Assembly: GCA_964429355.1 (NCBI GenBank)
Contig: CAYSCH010000002.1
Location: 1 to 64,000, forward strand
Direction: 5' to 3'
Length of the DNA stretch: 64,000 nt
Origin: JAAYAY01 sp964429355
Lineage (GTDB): Bacteria > Planctomycetota > Planctomycetia > Pirellulales > Thermoguttaceae
Both the position numbers and the translations under genes were made by a program. Shown here one piece after another: positions 27,276 through 36,733 of the stretch. Each line of letters begins with the position of its first letter. The first letter of the stretch is position 1. Under the pieces are notes generated by a model that saw only the letters and a list, made by a program, of their open reading frames with translations, ran no database searches and was not told the DNA's origin.

Positions 27276-28166
27276 CTACCAGCCGAATTTCCGGCCCGTC
27301 AGACGCTCGTAGGCCTCGACGTACTTCTCCCGAGTCTTGGTAATCACATCCTCGGGCAACGGCGGAGGTGGACTGTTTCTGTCCCAATCGGTGCTCAAGA
27401 GCCAATCGCGGACGAACTGCTTGTCAAAGGAGGGCTGGCCCTTGCCCGGTTCATACCGGTCGGCCGGCCAGAAGCGGGAACTGTCCGGCGTGAGAACCTC
27501 GTCGATGAGGAGGATCTGGCCGTCGGCGTTGCGGCCGAACTCGAATTTCGTGTCGGCAATGATGATCCCGCGCCCTCGGGCGTACTCGCGACCTCGGCGA
27601 AAAATGTCGAGGCTCCGTTCCCGCAATTCCTCCGCCGTTTCCCGCCCCACAATGTCGACCATCCGCTCGAAGGAGATATTCTCATCGTGCCCCTCAGCCT
27701 CTTTGGTCGCCGGCGTGAAGATCGGCTCTTCCAGCTCCGCGCTCTCCACCAGGCCCTCCGGCAGACGGATCCCACAGACGGTGCCGCTCTGCTGATATTC
27801 TTTCCAGCCTGATCCGACCAGGTAACCCCGCACAACGCACTCGATCGACACGACCTCGGTCTTGTGCACCAGACTTGTGCGACCTGCGAGGGAGTCGAGG
27901 TCGGTCCCCTCGGGGAGGTCCATTTCGGCCACATCCGTCGAAATCAGGTGGTGCGGCACGTCGAGTCGGTTGAACCAGAACGTGGCCACCTGCGTCAGTA
28001 CCCGTCCCTTGTCGGGAATGCCAGACGGCAGAACCCAGTCAAAGGCGCTGATCCGATCGGTGCTCACCAGGAGAATCCGGTCGCCAAGATCGTAAACATC
28101 CCGAACCTTTCCGCGGCGGACGGACAAATTGGGAATCGACGTTTTCAGGACAACGGAGGTACTCAT
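27276..28166 (-). CDS. purC: Phosphoribosylaminoimidazole-succinocarboxamide synthase
   Basis: SAICAR synthase joins CAIR and aspartate with ATP in purine synthesis. It is 296 residues, like the yeast-type single-domain enzyme. Signatures are RRGKVRDVYDLGDRILLVSTDRISAFDW, ECVVRGYLVGSGWKEYQQSG and GIIIADTKFEFGR, with LIDEVLTPDSSRFWP near the end. The start MSTSVVLKTSIPNL at 28166 gives the usual N-terminus. It is cytoplasmic, stands alone, and complements guaA in the window's purine genes. Confidence 0.96.
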   Translation of the reverse strand: MSTSVVLKTSIPNLSVRRGKVRDVYDLGDRILLVSTDRISAFDWVLPSGIPDKGRVLTQVATFWFNRLDVPHHLISTDVAEMDLPEGTDLDSLAGRTSLVHKTEVVSIECVVRGYLVGSGWKEYQQSGTVCGIRLPEGLVESAELEEPIFTPATKEAEGHDENISFERMVDIVGRETAEELRERSLDIFRRGREYARGRGIIIADTKFEFGRNADGQILLIDEVLTPDSSRFWPADRYEPGKGQPSFDKQFVRDWLLSTDWDRNSPPPPLPEDVITKTREKYVEAYERLTGRKFGW

Positions 28167-28655
28167 CGTGTCGGCTGTTACCTTCTGAGAGGCCGGCGTC
28201 AAACCAGGACTGCCTCCAGCATGCTGTGCGCCAAGCCCGTTGGCACACGATACAGGGGCCTATCTCCGTTTTCGGACGACCGGTGAATGAGGCGGTAAGG
28301 GCGACTTTCCCGGGCGGGGTGCCCTCAATTCGATTGTGGGCAATATATCAATCGGGATACACTCTGGCCAGCGGCGCTGCGCGAAGCAAAACCTGTCCGG
28401 CGAGTCGGGCCGGTAATCCGGGCCTCCAATCCAGTCGTCTCGGCGGGGGAGGGAACCCTCGTTTTCGGCGTTTTCTCCGGTGCTGCAGCGTCCCCATCGG
28501 GTGGGCTTTCGCTTGAAGCGAAGCCCGCGCTGGAGTAGACTCTCATTGGCGAATAGGTCGTCCAAACCCCCCCTTCCTTGCGATGGACGTACTTGTCTCC
28601 AGTTCATCGTTTTCCTGGTCTTGCGGTTCTTCCGGATATTGAGGACGGTCACACG
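28167..28655. other. Intergenic region with a hairpin
   Basis: About 490 bases between divergent purC and the GH10-like gene. No convincing gene is seen. Near 28503-28530 there is an imperfect inverted repeat around GGGCTTTCGC and GCGAAGCCC. It presumably contains the promoters of both flanking genes, but I cannot point to a consensus pair. Confidence 0.45.
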
Positions 28656-30131
28656 ATGGGTTTGATGCGTTTCGTGTCTCCGTCTGGCGCCCTCCCGAAG
28701 GAATTGGTCGAACAAGCCTATCTGGCAGGATACGATCGTATTCCCTGGCGCGTGCGAGTCGAACTTGTCGGCAATGAAGCCCTCATCCAACGCGAGAGCT
28801 GCGATTCCGGCAACCTTTACATCCCCTGGAACGTCAACGGCCATGGCCAAGTGACCCTGGCAACGGCCAGCCTCATGGATCGCCCAGAGGCCTATCTTCT
28901 CCCGGTTGAACTGGCCCGCGGAAAGCTCTCCCAATTGCGCAATCAAACCGCCGAATGGGAGCTGATTGGCGTCGAAATACCCGATCGGGCACGGCAACTG
29001 ACAGCCCAGGCCATGGAACGCTTCGGCCACGCCACCTGCCGCCAGTCGGCTGGGCCCGAGGTGGCTCAAGCGGCCGCCGACACCCTCAAGCTGACCTTGG
29101 ACGCCGGCCACCTCTTGGCGGAAGCCTATTCGTCGCAAGTGTTGGGTGCCCTCCGCGAGGAACACCCGAGGGGTTTGCCTGCGTTTCTGGGGGCCAGCCT
29201 GGGGACGACCCTCCTCGATGAGAATACGTCCGGCAAGTTTCTCGAATCGTTCAACGCCGCCTGTGTGCCCTTCGTTTGGCGCGAGATCGAGGCTGCCCAG
29301 GGAAGCTTCTATTGGGACATCGCCGATCGGCAAATCGAGTGGTGCCGCCGCCACGGGCTGAAGATCTGCGCCGGGCCGCTGCTGGTCTTCGATCCCTGGC
29401 AGTTGCCGGAGTGGATCTCCGATTTTGACGGCGATTTCGATGGCGTGGTCGCCTGTCTGACAGACTACATCCGCGCCGTTGTCGCCCGATATCAGCAAAA
29501 GGTTGACGTCTGGGTCTGCGCGGCACGCATGAATACGTCCGAAGGCCTTTCCCTCTCGGAACACGAACGAATCCGATTGACCGCGAGGGCCGTCGAAGTG
29601 ACGCAGACCATGGCTCCCGATGCGGAACGGGTTGTGTCCTACGATCAGCCCTGGGGAGAGTATATGAGCCGTGGCACGGCCGATTTTTCCCCACTCCACT
29701 TCGCCGATGCACTCGTCCGAGCCCGGCTCGGGCTGACCGCCCTGGCCATCGAAATAAACGTCGGCTATCGTCCGGACGGAACCCCCCTTCGCGACCCCCT
29801 CGATACGAGCCGGCACCTCGATTACTGGAGTATGCTCGGCGTCCCGCTCTACGTCACCTTGACCGTCCCGAGCAGTGCCGAAAAGGACCCGTTGGCTCGC
29901 CGTCAAGCCTCGGTCCAAATCGCCGATTGCCAGCCTTCGTACCAGGCGGATTGGGTGAACCGCTATGTTCCGCTGTTCCTCGCCAAGCCCTATGTTCGGG
30001 GAGTGCTCTGGAACCAGCTCCGGGACTCCGAGCCCCACGATTTCGCCCACGGCGGCTTGTTTGATTCACGCCGAAGCCCAAAACCGGCTCTGCAGCGATT
30101 GGCCGAAATCAGCAACGCCTATCTGCGTTAG
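28656..30131 (+). CDS. GH10-like protein lacking both catalytic glutamates
   Basis: A 491-residue protein. Residues about 1-150 form a carbohydrate-binding-like N-terminal domain; residues about 175-485 follow the glycoside hydrolase family 10 (xylanase) barrel. Landmarks are GPLLVFDPWQLPEWI (like GHTLVWHSQLPSW) at 240-254 and WNQLRDSEPHDF with GLFDSRRSPKPAL near the end. The acid/base position expected in WDVVNE reads WVCAAR (286-291), and the nucleophile strand expected as ITELD reads VTLTV (400-404). Both Glu appear lost, so it is probably a binding protein or has a different activity. There is no signal peptide. The start at 28656 follows GAGGA. Confidence 0.75.
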   Translation: MGLMRFVSPSGALPKELVEQAYLAGYDRIPWRVRVELVGNEALIQRESCDSGNLYIPWNVNGHGQVTLATASLMDRPEAYLLPVELARGKLSQLRNQTAEWELIGVEIPDRARQLTAQAMERFGHATCRQSAGPEVAQAAADTLKLTLDAGHLLAEAYSSQVLGALREEHPRGLPAFLGASLGTTLLDENTSGKFLESFNAACVPFVWREIEAAQGSFYWDIADRQIEWCRRHGLKICAGPLLVFDPWQLPEWISDFDGDFDGVVACLTDYIRAVVARYQQKVDVWVCAARMNTSEGLSLSEHERIRLTARAVEVTQTMAPDAERVVSYDQPWGEYMSRGTADFSPLHFADALVRARLGLTALAIEINVGYRPDGTPLRDPLDTSRHLDYWSMLGVPLYVTLTVPSSAEKDPLARRQASVQIADCQPSYQADWVNRYVPLFLAKPYVRGVLWNQLRDSEPHDFAHGGLFDSRRSPKPALQRLAEISNAYLR

Positions 30132-30309
30132 CGATTCTGCGAGACTACCTTGCTTGATTCCCGGAAGGGTAGTCGCCATGAAGATATCTGCGTGGGCTTG
30201 CCCCGCGCTCGGGTTGCTTCCGTGTTTTGCCTACGAACTCTGTCAGTCCTGGCCCATCGAGTTCCTGATCGCCTTGCCGCAATTCCCTCTGGCAATCACG
30301 CAAGGCCAT

Positions 30310-31998
30310 TCAGGCGTTCCGGCCGAAAATCGTGACGCACATGTCGTCCGTCTGGGTCTGCGAGCCCGAAAACCGGCGAACCGTATCAATCACATGCCGG
30401 CCCAGCTCGTCCACATTCTTGAACGGCTTTGCGTTCATCTCGGTGAGCAGGCGAGGGATGCCAAAGAACTCGTCACGGATGTTCTGGGAGTCGGGGATCC
30501 CGTCCGTGTAGGCCATGAGCGAATCGCCGATCGCCATGTTGATCGTCAGGGGCTCATAATCCATGCCGTCGGCCACGCCGATCGGTAACCCGCTGAGTTC
30601 CTGGCCCACCTCTTCGATCGTTCCATCGGCATGGCGGAGCAGGGGCGCCATGTGCCCCGCGTTGACAATGCAGACCTCGTGCGAGCGGGGCTGCAGGACC
30701 ATCAGGGCAACGGTCACAAACCGGTCTTCCCAACGGGGATCGCAGAAGATGCCGTTCATGCGGGCGATCGCCGCTTCGGGAGTGGGTTCGCGGACCAGGC
30801 ACGCCTGAAATTCGGACGCCAATTTGGCAACGATCAGGGAAGCCGCGATGCCTTTGCCCGAAACATCGGCCAGAACAATCGCGATCCGGCCGTCAGGCAG
30901 GGCTATGTAGTCGTAGAAGTCGCCGCCGATCGTGCGAGCCGGAAAGTAGTAGTTGAAGAACTCGTAGCCCTCCACCTCCGGGGCCCTGTCGGGCAGAAAA
31001 CTCCGTTGGATCTTCGAGGCCAGGGCCAGATCCTGCTTGATCGCCGCTTCACGGACGGCCACCTCGTGGAGTTGGGCAATCTCGACCGCCACCGCCGCCT
31101 GGATCGCCACCGCCGCCAACAATTCGAGGTCGTCCTGGCTGAAACGGTTCAGGATGTTGCTCGTATCCACCTGCATGGCCCCAAGGACCTCTCCCGAGCT
31201 GCTCAAGAGCGGCACGGCCATCATCGAGTGGATCTGGAAATCGACGATGCTCTGCCCCTGAAAATCCTTGGCCGCATCATCCGAGATCAGCGCCTCTTTG
31301 TCCTTGGTCACCTTGTTGAGAATCGTCCGGCTGATCCGGATCTGGTCCTCATCGTCTTCGCGGCGGTGCTTGGTGGCGCGGGGGATGAACTTGCTCGAAT
31401 CTCGGTCCTTGAGCACGATGAAGCCACGATCGGCATGGACGAAAATCGTGAACAAACCGTCGAGAATCTTCCGCAAAACCTCGTCGATTTCGACCGAAGC
31501 GCCGATGGCCTGGAGGATATCCAGGATCGCTTTGAGCTTCGTCTCAGCATTGACTGTGAGCTGGAGGCCTGTCCGGCCACTGGAGAAGTCGATCTTCGAG
31601 GTGATGGTTGAACGGTTGCTGAAGTCCTTTTCGTCGTCGACCATCAAAGTGGCCAGACCTGCCGCTTTGCCGTCGAAATGGTCGGCGTTCTCGATCGTCA
31701 CCTCGGGGGTACCGTGGTTGAAGACGAAAACCTGGTCGCAGATGCGGATCTGGTCGCGTTCGTTGAGCTTTCTGCGGCCTTCAAGCTGCTCGCCGTTCAG
31801 AAATGTCCCGTTCCGGCTCTTGAGATCCTCAAGAAAGAAGTTGTCGTCCAACTTGATGACACGGGCGTGCTCGCGACTGACCGCCTGCACTTCCAAGACA
31901 ATGTCGCAGTTCGGATGACGCCCCAGGGTCATGGAATCCCGCTCAAGGCTGTAGATCTTTCCCTGGTTGGAGCCCTGGATTACTCGTAAGACGGCCAT
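30310..31998 (-). CDS. FHA-GAF-PP2C (SpoIIE-type) signalling phosphatase
   Basis: A 562-residue cytoplasmic signalling protein. Residues about 5-95 are an FHA domain that reads phosphothreonine (LGRHPNCDI, VSREHARV, KSRNGTFLNG). Residues about 155-310 are a GAF domain with MMAVPLLSSSGEVLGAMQVD. Residues about 330-560 are a SpoIIE-type PP2C domain with metal ligands in IGGDFYDYIALPDGR, VLADVSGKG and AYTDGIPDSQN. It is likely to dephosphorylate an anti-sigma antagonist or similar target in response to kinase output and a GAF ligand, which fits the many Ser/Thr kinases in the window. Confidence 0.9.
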   Translation of the reverse strand: MAVLRVIQGSNQGKIYSLERDSMTLGRHPNCDIVLEVQAVSREHARVIKLDDNFFLEDLKSRNGTFLNGEQLEGRRKLNERDQIRICDQVFVFNHGTPEVTIENADHFDGKAAGLATLMVDDEKDFSNRSTITSKIDFSSGRTGLQLTVNAETKLKAILDILQAIGASVEIDEVLRKILDGLFTIFVHADRGFIVLKDRDSSKFIPRATKHRREDDEDQIRISRTILNKVTKDKEALISDDAAKDFQGQSIVDFQIHSMMAVPLLSSSGEVLGAMQVDTSNILNRFSQDDLELLAAVAIQAAVAVEIAQLHEVAVREAAIKQDLALASKIQRSFLPDRAPEVEGYEFFNYYFPARTIGGDFYDYIALPDGRIAIVLADVSGKGIAASLIVAKLASEFQACLVREPTPEAAIARMNGIFCDPRWEDRFVTVALMVLQPRSHEVCIVNAGHMAPLLRHADGTIEEVGQELSGLPIGVADGMDYEPLTINMAIGDSLMAYTDGIPDSQNIRDEFFGIPRLLTEMNAKPFKNVDELGRHVIDTVRRFSGSQTQTDDMCVTIFGRNA

Positions 31999-32183
31999 TT
32001 TTTGAACTCGTCCCCACTCAAAAATGAATACACCGACACCGCATCCCCCACCACAGGGGCAAGGGGACCGTCACGATTTGGAATGAATGTATATTCTGAA
32101 GACGCCCGTGCGGAAAGAATGGTTCCGATTCTAGAGGTTTCCGACAGGCATAGTCAACCGTCCGCCCGTCCGCGCCAGTCCCC

Positions 32184-32212
32184 TTGACGCATTGCCGCAC
32201 GGAACCTATACA
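32184..32212 (+). promoter_or_regulatory. Sigma-70 promoter of the tRNA-Gln gene
   Basis: TTGACG (32184-32189), a 17-base spacer, and TATACA (32207-32212). The expected start near 32219 leaves about 44 bases of leader to be trimmed before the tRNA. Confidence 0.75.
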
Positions 32213-32262
32213 CATAGATGGAGTTGCTGATCATGTCCCTTGTGGGACGGATCTACAACCAT

Positions 32263-32334
32263 TGGGGAATGGTGTAATTGGTAGCACGAGTGACTCTGGA
32301 TCACTTAGTTGGGGTTCAAGTCCCTGTTCCCCAG
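32263..32334 (+). tRNA. tRNA-Gln (anticodon CTG)
   Basis: A 72-base cloverleaf. The acceptor stem TGGGGAA pairs with TTCCCCA; the discriminator is G. The D stem is GTGT/GCAC, the anticodon stem AGTGA/TCACT with loop CTCTGGA (anticodon CTG, reads CAG), and the T arm has loop TTCAAGT with two G-T pairs in its stem. The 3' CCA is not encoded. The first G of the loop after the anticodon and U at the first acceptor position fit glutamine tRNAs. The accessory region begins just downstream. Confidence 0.95.
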
Positions 32335-32340
32335 TAGACA

Positions 32341-32383
32341 AAAGGCCTTCTGTAGCAACGAGTTACGGAAGGCCTTTCTTTTC
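32341..32383 (+). terminator. Rho-independent terminator of tRNA-Gln
   Basis: AAAGGCCTTC (32341-32350) pairs perfectly with GAAGGCCTTT (32368-32377), with extra pairing inside, followed by CTTTTC. It lies seven bases after the tRNA. Confidence 0.85.
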
Positions 32384-32761
32384 GCCCGAAGGTAAAAATC
32401 CACCCGGTGCTAGGCCCGTGCTAGGTTGCGACAAAAACAGCCCCAGGAAGCTTTCGCCGCCCAGGGCGCCGCGACGGAAAGGGACGGTTCAGACTCGGCA
32501 GCATCTCCGGGCCATCTGCCGTCAGGGCGCAATCTCGCATCAGCGGCTGGTATGGGGTCGTAGGAATTACGACCAGTGGGTTTTCCGTCGCAACGGGACC
32601 GGCTAGACTGCCATTCCGGCTTCGAGTGTCGCACGATTCTCGACTGGGCTACGGGCCGGAGGCGATCTGGTCACGCAGGGCACGCAGAGTTAATCAGTTT
32701 GCGCCAGCATATCACCGGACTCGAGGCAGCCGGCCCGGATTGTACGCTGGAAGGAGGCTGA

Positions 32762-33766
32762 ATGGAACCAATCCTGCTCACCCACTGGCGCTCGCCCGGC
32801 GACATCGTTTGCATGACGGCGTGCGTCCGCGACTTGGCTCTGACCTATCCAGGGCGGTACGAGATCCACGTATCCGGCTCATGCGCCAGTCTGTGGCAGG
32901 ATAATCCGCACGTGACCAAGTTCTGGGGTGCAACTCCGCCACAGAATATGCCGATGTATCGCCTCTCATATCTCGATTGCCTCCGCCAGAGCCACCAACG
33001 TCAACTTCACTTTTTGACCGCGTTCCACCACGACCTGAGCGAGAAGCTTGGAGTGCCCGTGCCGGTTCGATTCCCGAGGGGGGACCTGCATTTGAGCCCC
33101 CAGCAACGTCGGCAACGACCTGTGGAGGAACCCTATTGGTACTTAGTTGCAGGTGGAAAGACGCAGATCACAACCAAGTTATGGTCCACTGAGCGTTTCC
33201 AAACAGTGGTTGATTGCTTGCGCCAGCAAGATGTGAGAGTTGTACAGGGAGGCGCAACACACCCCGGCCATCTACATCCACCCCTGCACGGGGTTAGGAA
33301 CATGATCGGCAAGACGAGCCTCCGCGACGTGCTCTGGCTCGTCTATCACGCCGAAGGGGTGATCTGTCCGGTGACCTACTCGATGCACGTTGCCGCGGCT
33401 CTCGAGAAGCCATGTGTGGTGATTGCGGGCGGGCGCGAACCTTGGTGGTGGGAGGCTTACGTCAACGCTCCTGAGAGGCACTTCGGCGAGGATTGCGTGC
33501 CGATCAAAACGCCGCACAAGTACCTGACGGGCTCAGATGTCTGCCCGCGCGGTATGGGGTGCTGGACTGTTCACACTGCACCTTCGCCGGCAAATTCGAA
33601 GGAAACCCTATGTGACCAGATAGTACATGACGACTCCGGCCAAACTATACCACTCTGTTTGGCCAGCATAACGCCAGCAATGGTCGTTGAGGCCGTTTTT
33701 GAGTATCGCCGAGCGTTTGATGCAGCTGCAACAGCCAGACAGAATGCTGATCACGTGTCCCACTAA
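32762..33766 (+). CDS. Glycosyltransferase family 9 (heptosyltransferase-like)
   Basis: A 334-residue protein resembling ADP-heptose:LPS heptosyltransferases. The N-terminal LLTHWRSPGDIVCMTACVRDL matches the GT9 GDhv motif, and the C-terminal Rossmann half has WYLVAGGKTQ, RVVQGG, MIGKTSLRDVLWLVYHAEGVICPVTYSMHVAAAL and PCVVIAGGREPWWWE. The donor-binding GGP/SMH-type sites are recognisable. Such genes occur both in envelope clusters and on planctomycete mobile elements; here it is the first gene after the tRNA. The ATG follows GGAGG within a few bases. Confidence 0.8.
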   Translation: MEPILLTHWRSPGDIVCMTACVRDLALTYPGRYEIHVSGSCASLWQDNPHVTKFWGATPPQNMPMYRLSYLDCLRQSHQRQLHFLTAFHHDLSEKLGVPVPVRFPRGDLHLSPQQRRQRPVEEPYWYLVAGGKTQITTKLWSTERFQTVVDCLRQQDVRVVQGGATHPGHLHPPLHGVRNMIGKTSLRDVLWLVYHAEGVICPVTYSMHVAAALEKPCVVIAGGREPWWWEAYVNAPERHFGEDCVPIKTPHKYLTGSDVCPRGMGCWTVHTAPSPANSKETLCDQIVHDDSGQTIPLCLASITPAMVVEAVFEYRRAFDAAATARQNADHVSH

Positions 33767-33791
33767 CCATGTCTTTTCGAGGTGAACGTAG

Positions 33792-34550
33792 ATGGAACCC
33801 ACGGAGATTCCCTTCGATAATGGAGATCCCGAGTTCCTGGCAAAGATGCGGCTCGCGGCTGCTGGATTCATCAAAGAAATTATTCTGGCACGGGCCAAGT
33901 GCGAAGAAGGCTTCCTTGCCGAGGACATCCGTGAGTCGTGGCATATCACGGAATCGGACGTTGATAGCAGGGTTTCTGCCGAGTCGCGGCTGAACCAAGC
34001 AAAAGCTACACAGAAACGCTATTCCCAGGACTTCGTTGGATTTCTCGATTCCGTCCCGCGACGCAAGACTAAGGAGGAGGAGGAGAAACTCGAGGAACTT
34101 CGGGAAAACATCTTACGCTTCTCCAGCAAGAAACGGATCGCTAAGGCCATAAAGATCCTCCAAGAGGGAAAGAAAGTCGATTGGGAAGAAGTTGCGTTGT
34201 GGGGTCTCCTGCCTAAAATCCGTGCGGGGCTGGACAAGCTGCCTGAGAAGATAGCACCTACGAAATCAGTCAAGCAGACCGAACAGTCGGCTCCGCGACT
34301 CGTACTGGAATCAGATACTGCTATCCTTGACGGCACGAGGTACAACGTAAGCGGCAATCAGATGGCGTACCTTGAATGTCTGATGCAAAATCCCGGTGAA
34401 TTCTGCTCAATGAACAAAGAGCTGTCTGGAACGAAGCCGTCTCGTGTCTTAAACAAGCTGCCGACAGGAATCAAAAAGCTAATTGAAAGCGTACCCGGAA
34501 AAGGCACCCGAATCTGTCTTGATCGCCTCCCACCGAAAGCCCCATCTTAG
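33792..34550 (+). CDS. Unknown protein with winged-helix-like C-terminus
   Basis: A 252-residue cytoplasmic protein. The first 180 residues are helical and charged (for example RRKTKEEEEKLEELRENILRFSSKKR) and may form a coiled coil. The last 80 residues resemble an OmpR-type winged helix: RYNVSGNQMAYLECLMQNPGEF, then a helix and SVPGKGTRICL, like the wing of such regulators. I do not recognise a full-length family. It lies 25 bases after the glycosyltransferase gene, so the two probably share a transcript. Confidence 0.55.
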   Translation: MEPTEIPFDNGDPEFLAKMRLAAAGFIKEIILARAKCEEGFLAEDIRESWHITESDVDSRVSAESRLNQAKATQKRYSQDFVGFLDSVPRRKTKEEEEKLEELRENILRFSSKKRIAKAIKILQEGKKVDWEEVALWGLLPKIRAGLDKLPEKIAPTKSVKQTEQSAPRLVLESDTAILDGTRYNVSGNQMAYLECLMQNPGEFCSMNKELSGTKPSRVLNKLPTGIKKLIESVPGKGTRICLDRLPPKAPS

Positions 34551-34579
34551 GTTGACTTCTGGCCTTGGCTGTTAGCCTG

Positions 34580-35620
34580 GTAAGAATGCCGGATAACGCA
34601 GGGCCCGCGTGAGGGCTTCTACGAACGCCGCCGCGGGGACTTTGCGGCTGAGGGCCACCAGTTCCCGCAGCAGACAGTGGCGCTGCATTCCCGGTGCCTG
34701 GAGCGTGTAGTCAACGTAGGCAGCAGCCTCCGGGCTCCATGGCCCGCGGCCGTTGTTCTTCGAACTGGCGCCGTGCTTGCGGTGTTTGGGCAGGCGCCGT
34801 GGTGCAGGCTGGCACTCGGGGCTGAAACAGGCGCCCCCCCAACGGGTAACTCGACCAGCAAGGTCCGTTCGCGGTAGATCTTCAAGCGCAGCGGAGCACT
34901 TTGACCGCTTCCCTTTGGTTCCCGGGACCCAGTAATAGTCCCCTTGTCGCGCGGCGCTTGAAAATCGACATATGCGCGGCGCTTCAAAATCGACAGTGGG
35001 TTGATTGTGGGGGGGGGGCTGGGCAGTTGGATCAAATAGTTCGTTCGTGCTCGAAGGCCTTGGCGGGAATTAGCCCAGTCTTGCCCACCGGGCGGTGGTC
35101 CATCCGCTCCGTGGCCCATAGGAACGCCTGCTGGTTAAGATCCTCCAGACTCTCGAAAGTGCGGCCCGGCAGGAAGTTGACTTCCACGTCCCCGAACCGT
35201 CGTTCGAAGAGCGGCTTTCCGGTTCACATCGCCGATCGCGTGACAGACGAACTGGAAACCGTAGCCGCCGACGGACCACCCAGCCCCCCCCCCCCTTCAC
35301 GCAGCAGACGCGTCAACGTGGAATAGCCCACCTGGATCTTTTCTCCCTCGACCAGTCTCTCGTGGACCCGCTCGGCCCAGCCGTTGCACTCGCGATACAA
35401 CCACCGGAGAAGATCCGGGTCGATGTGGATCTTGTCCTTCCGCTGCCATCTGGGGATCACGCCCTGTGCTCGACGATTTCCCGCACCGTCGTGCGGCTGA
35501 TGCTCAACCGCCGACCGATCTCTCACCCAGACATCCCGGTCAACAGGTAGGCCTCGGCGTAGAACGCCCGATTCTTGGAAGTCTCTCTCATCTTCAAGCA
35601 TGCAGTTGTACGACATCGCA
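34580..35620 (-). mobile_element. Degraded IS21-type transposase region
   Basis: Minus-strand pieces in several frames read as an IstA-like transposase. The N-terminal part has HIDPDLLRWLYRECNGW and VGYSTLTRLLREGG. The middle part has RRFGDVEVNFLPGRTFESLE and RMDHRPVGKTGLIPAKAFEHE. The C-terminal part has LKIYRERTLLVELPVGG and RHCLLRELVALSRKVPAAAF. The frame breaks at G and C runs (35009-35018, 35284-35295) and at the terminal-like repeats at 34949-34995. No istB partner and no intact catalytic triad remain, so the region is dead IS debris, perhaps of nested elements. Confidence 0.65.
34949..34995. repeat. Paired IS21-type terminal repeats
   Basis: Two 22-base direct copies of GCGCGGCGCTT(G/C)AAAATCGACA at 34949-34970 and 34974-34995, one base different. 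Read on the minus strand they begin TGTCGATTTT, like the multiple terminal repeats of IS21-family elements. They sit inside the transposase debris. Confidence 0.55.
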
Positions 35621-35746
35621 CGGCGTATTCCGAAGCGTTATTGAAGTGGAAGAGATTATCCAGATTTTGTCCGTTGATCATCCAAAAGCGTGTGAGATGA
35701 TGGAGATCGACGTGACTAGAAGATTCGTTTTATGGAGGCAAATAGT

Positions 35747-35965
35747 ATGAAAACTTTTGGATCCGACGACCCGCTCCTCGACCGTCAGGAGGCAGCCCGG
35801 TACTTAGGGATTAAACCGCAGACCCTGGCGGTCTGGGCGTCGAGCGGCCGCTACTCTTTGCCGTACGTTCGGGTCGGGCGCCGTGCCCTTTATCGGCGCA
35901 GCAATTTGGACGATTGGCTTGCCGCTCGCACGATCACCCAAATTGGCGAATTACGGGAAAAGTGA
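35747..35965 (+). CDS. Excisionase/AlpA-like HTH protein
   Basis: A 72-residue DNA-binding protein of the MerR-like excisionase type. The helix-turn-helix reads LLDRQEAARYLGIKPQTLAVW, followed by the wing YVRVGRRALYRRSNLDDWLAAR. The ATG at 35747 has GGAGG eight bases upstream; an in-frame ATG fifteen bases earlier includes that site. It opens the replication module and could direct excision or regulate the module's genes. No integrase is found nearby. Confidence 0.82.
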   Translation: MKTFGSDDPLLDRQEAARYLGIKPQTLAVWASSGRYSLPYVRVGRRALYRRSNLDDWLAARTITQIGELREK

Positions 35966-36046
35966 AAAACGGCTTTGGTAAATCGAACGGGCGATCCTGT
36001 CCGGTCGCCCGTTCACTTCTTCACCCCCTATTGATGGGAGAGTCAC

Positions 36047-36733
36047 ATGAATATGATCTTAGCAGCTTTCGACGATCATGGCCACGACGACGACCGTGAA
36101 ATCCAGGATAACTTGTTTGTGAGCCAGTCAACGTCGGCCGAAGCGTCGGCCGACGGCCGCGTTCCCAGCGGCGGGCCGGCCCCTGACCCGTTCGACCCGG
36201 CGAGCCTGCGTCTGGGCCAGGATTTCACTTCGGCAATCGGTGTGAAGAAAGTCCTAACCACCGTGCCGTGCCGCAAGCCCAATCGCCAGGAATTCGTTCG
36301 GGTCCGCCCGGGCCAGGAGTGGCGGCTGGAAACCGGGATGTTTGAGGATAAGGTGAATCGGGACTTCTACTTGGTCCAGCGCCATCTTTGGGCGGAACTC
36401 CTGGGCGAAGTTTCTCCCGTCGCCCTGTTCCTGGCGATAAACCGCCAGGGCGACGTCTTCCTGTGGCCCACAAAGTTCCCCGGGGCGGACGGCCGTTCCA
36501 ACTCCTGGAATGAATCGGCCCTGGCCGCTGCCCGGCTCGCGGAAACACGCTGGGTCCGTGTCGCGGCGAACATGCCTGGTGGTGTGTACGACGTGTTTGA
36601 GGCTGCTGGTAACCTGTCGGAACCCGAGTGGCCCGAGTTGTCGTTTGCCGAGATATTGAAGTTAGCCTTCCGTGATCGGTTCATCACGTCCGTCGACCAC
36701 CCGGTGATCCGGGCCCTGCGCGGGCAAATCTGA
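36047..36733 (+). CDS. Unknown protein of the replication module
   Basis: A 228-residue cytoplasmic protein, not recognised. The first 70 residues are acidic and low in complexity. The rest has mixed strands, for example VKKVLTTVPCRKPNRQEFVRVRPG, FYLVQRHLWAELL and GDVFLWPTKFPG, and ends with DHPVIRALRGQI. Its stop shares one base with the polymerase start (TGATG), so it is translationally coupled to it. A role as a polymerase accessory or single-strand DNA-binding protein is possible from position only. Confidence 0.6.
   Translation: MNMILAAFDDHGHDDDREIQDNLFVSQSTSAEASADGRVPSGGPAPDPFDPASLRLGQDFTSAIGVKKVLTTVPCRKPNRQEFVRVRPGQEWRLETGMFEDKVNRDFYLVQRHLWAELLGEVSPVALFLAINRQGDVFLWPTKFPGADGRSNSWNESALAAARLAETRWVRVAANMPGGVYDVFEAAGNLSEPEWPELSFAEILKLAFRDRFITSVDHPVIRALRGQI

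Noticed and set aside
28260..30050. Minus-strand frame of nearly 600 codons opposite the GH10-like gene
   Set aside because: Composition is that of a shadow frame; the plus-strand protein aligns with a known fold to its end.
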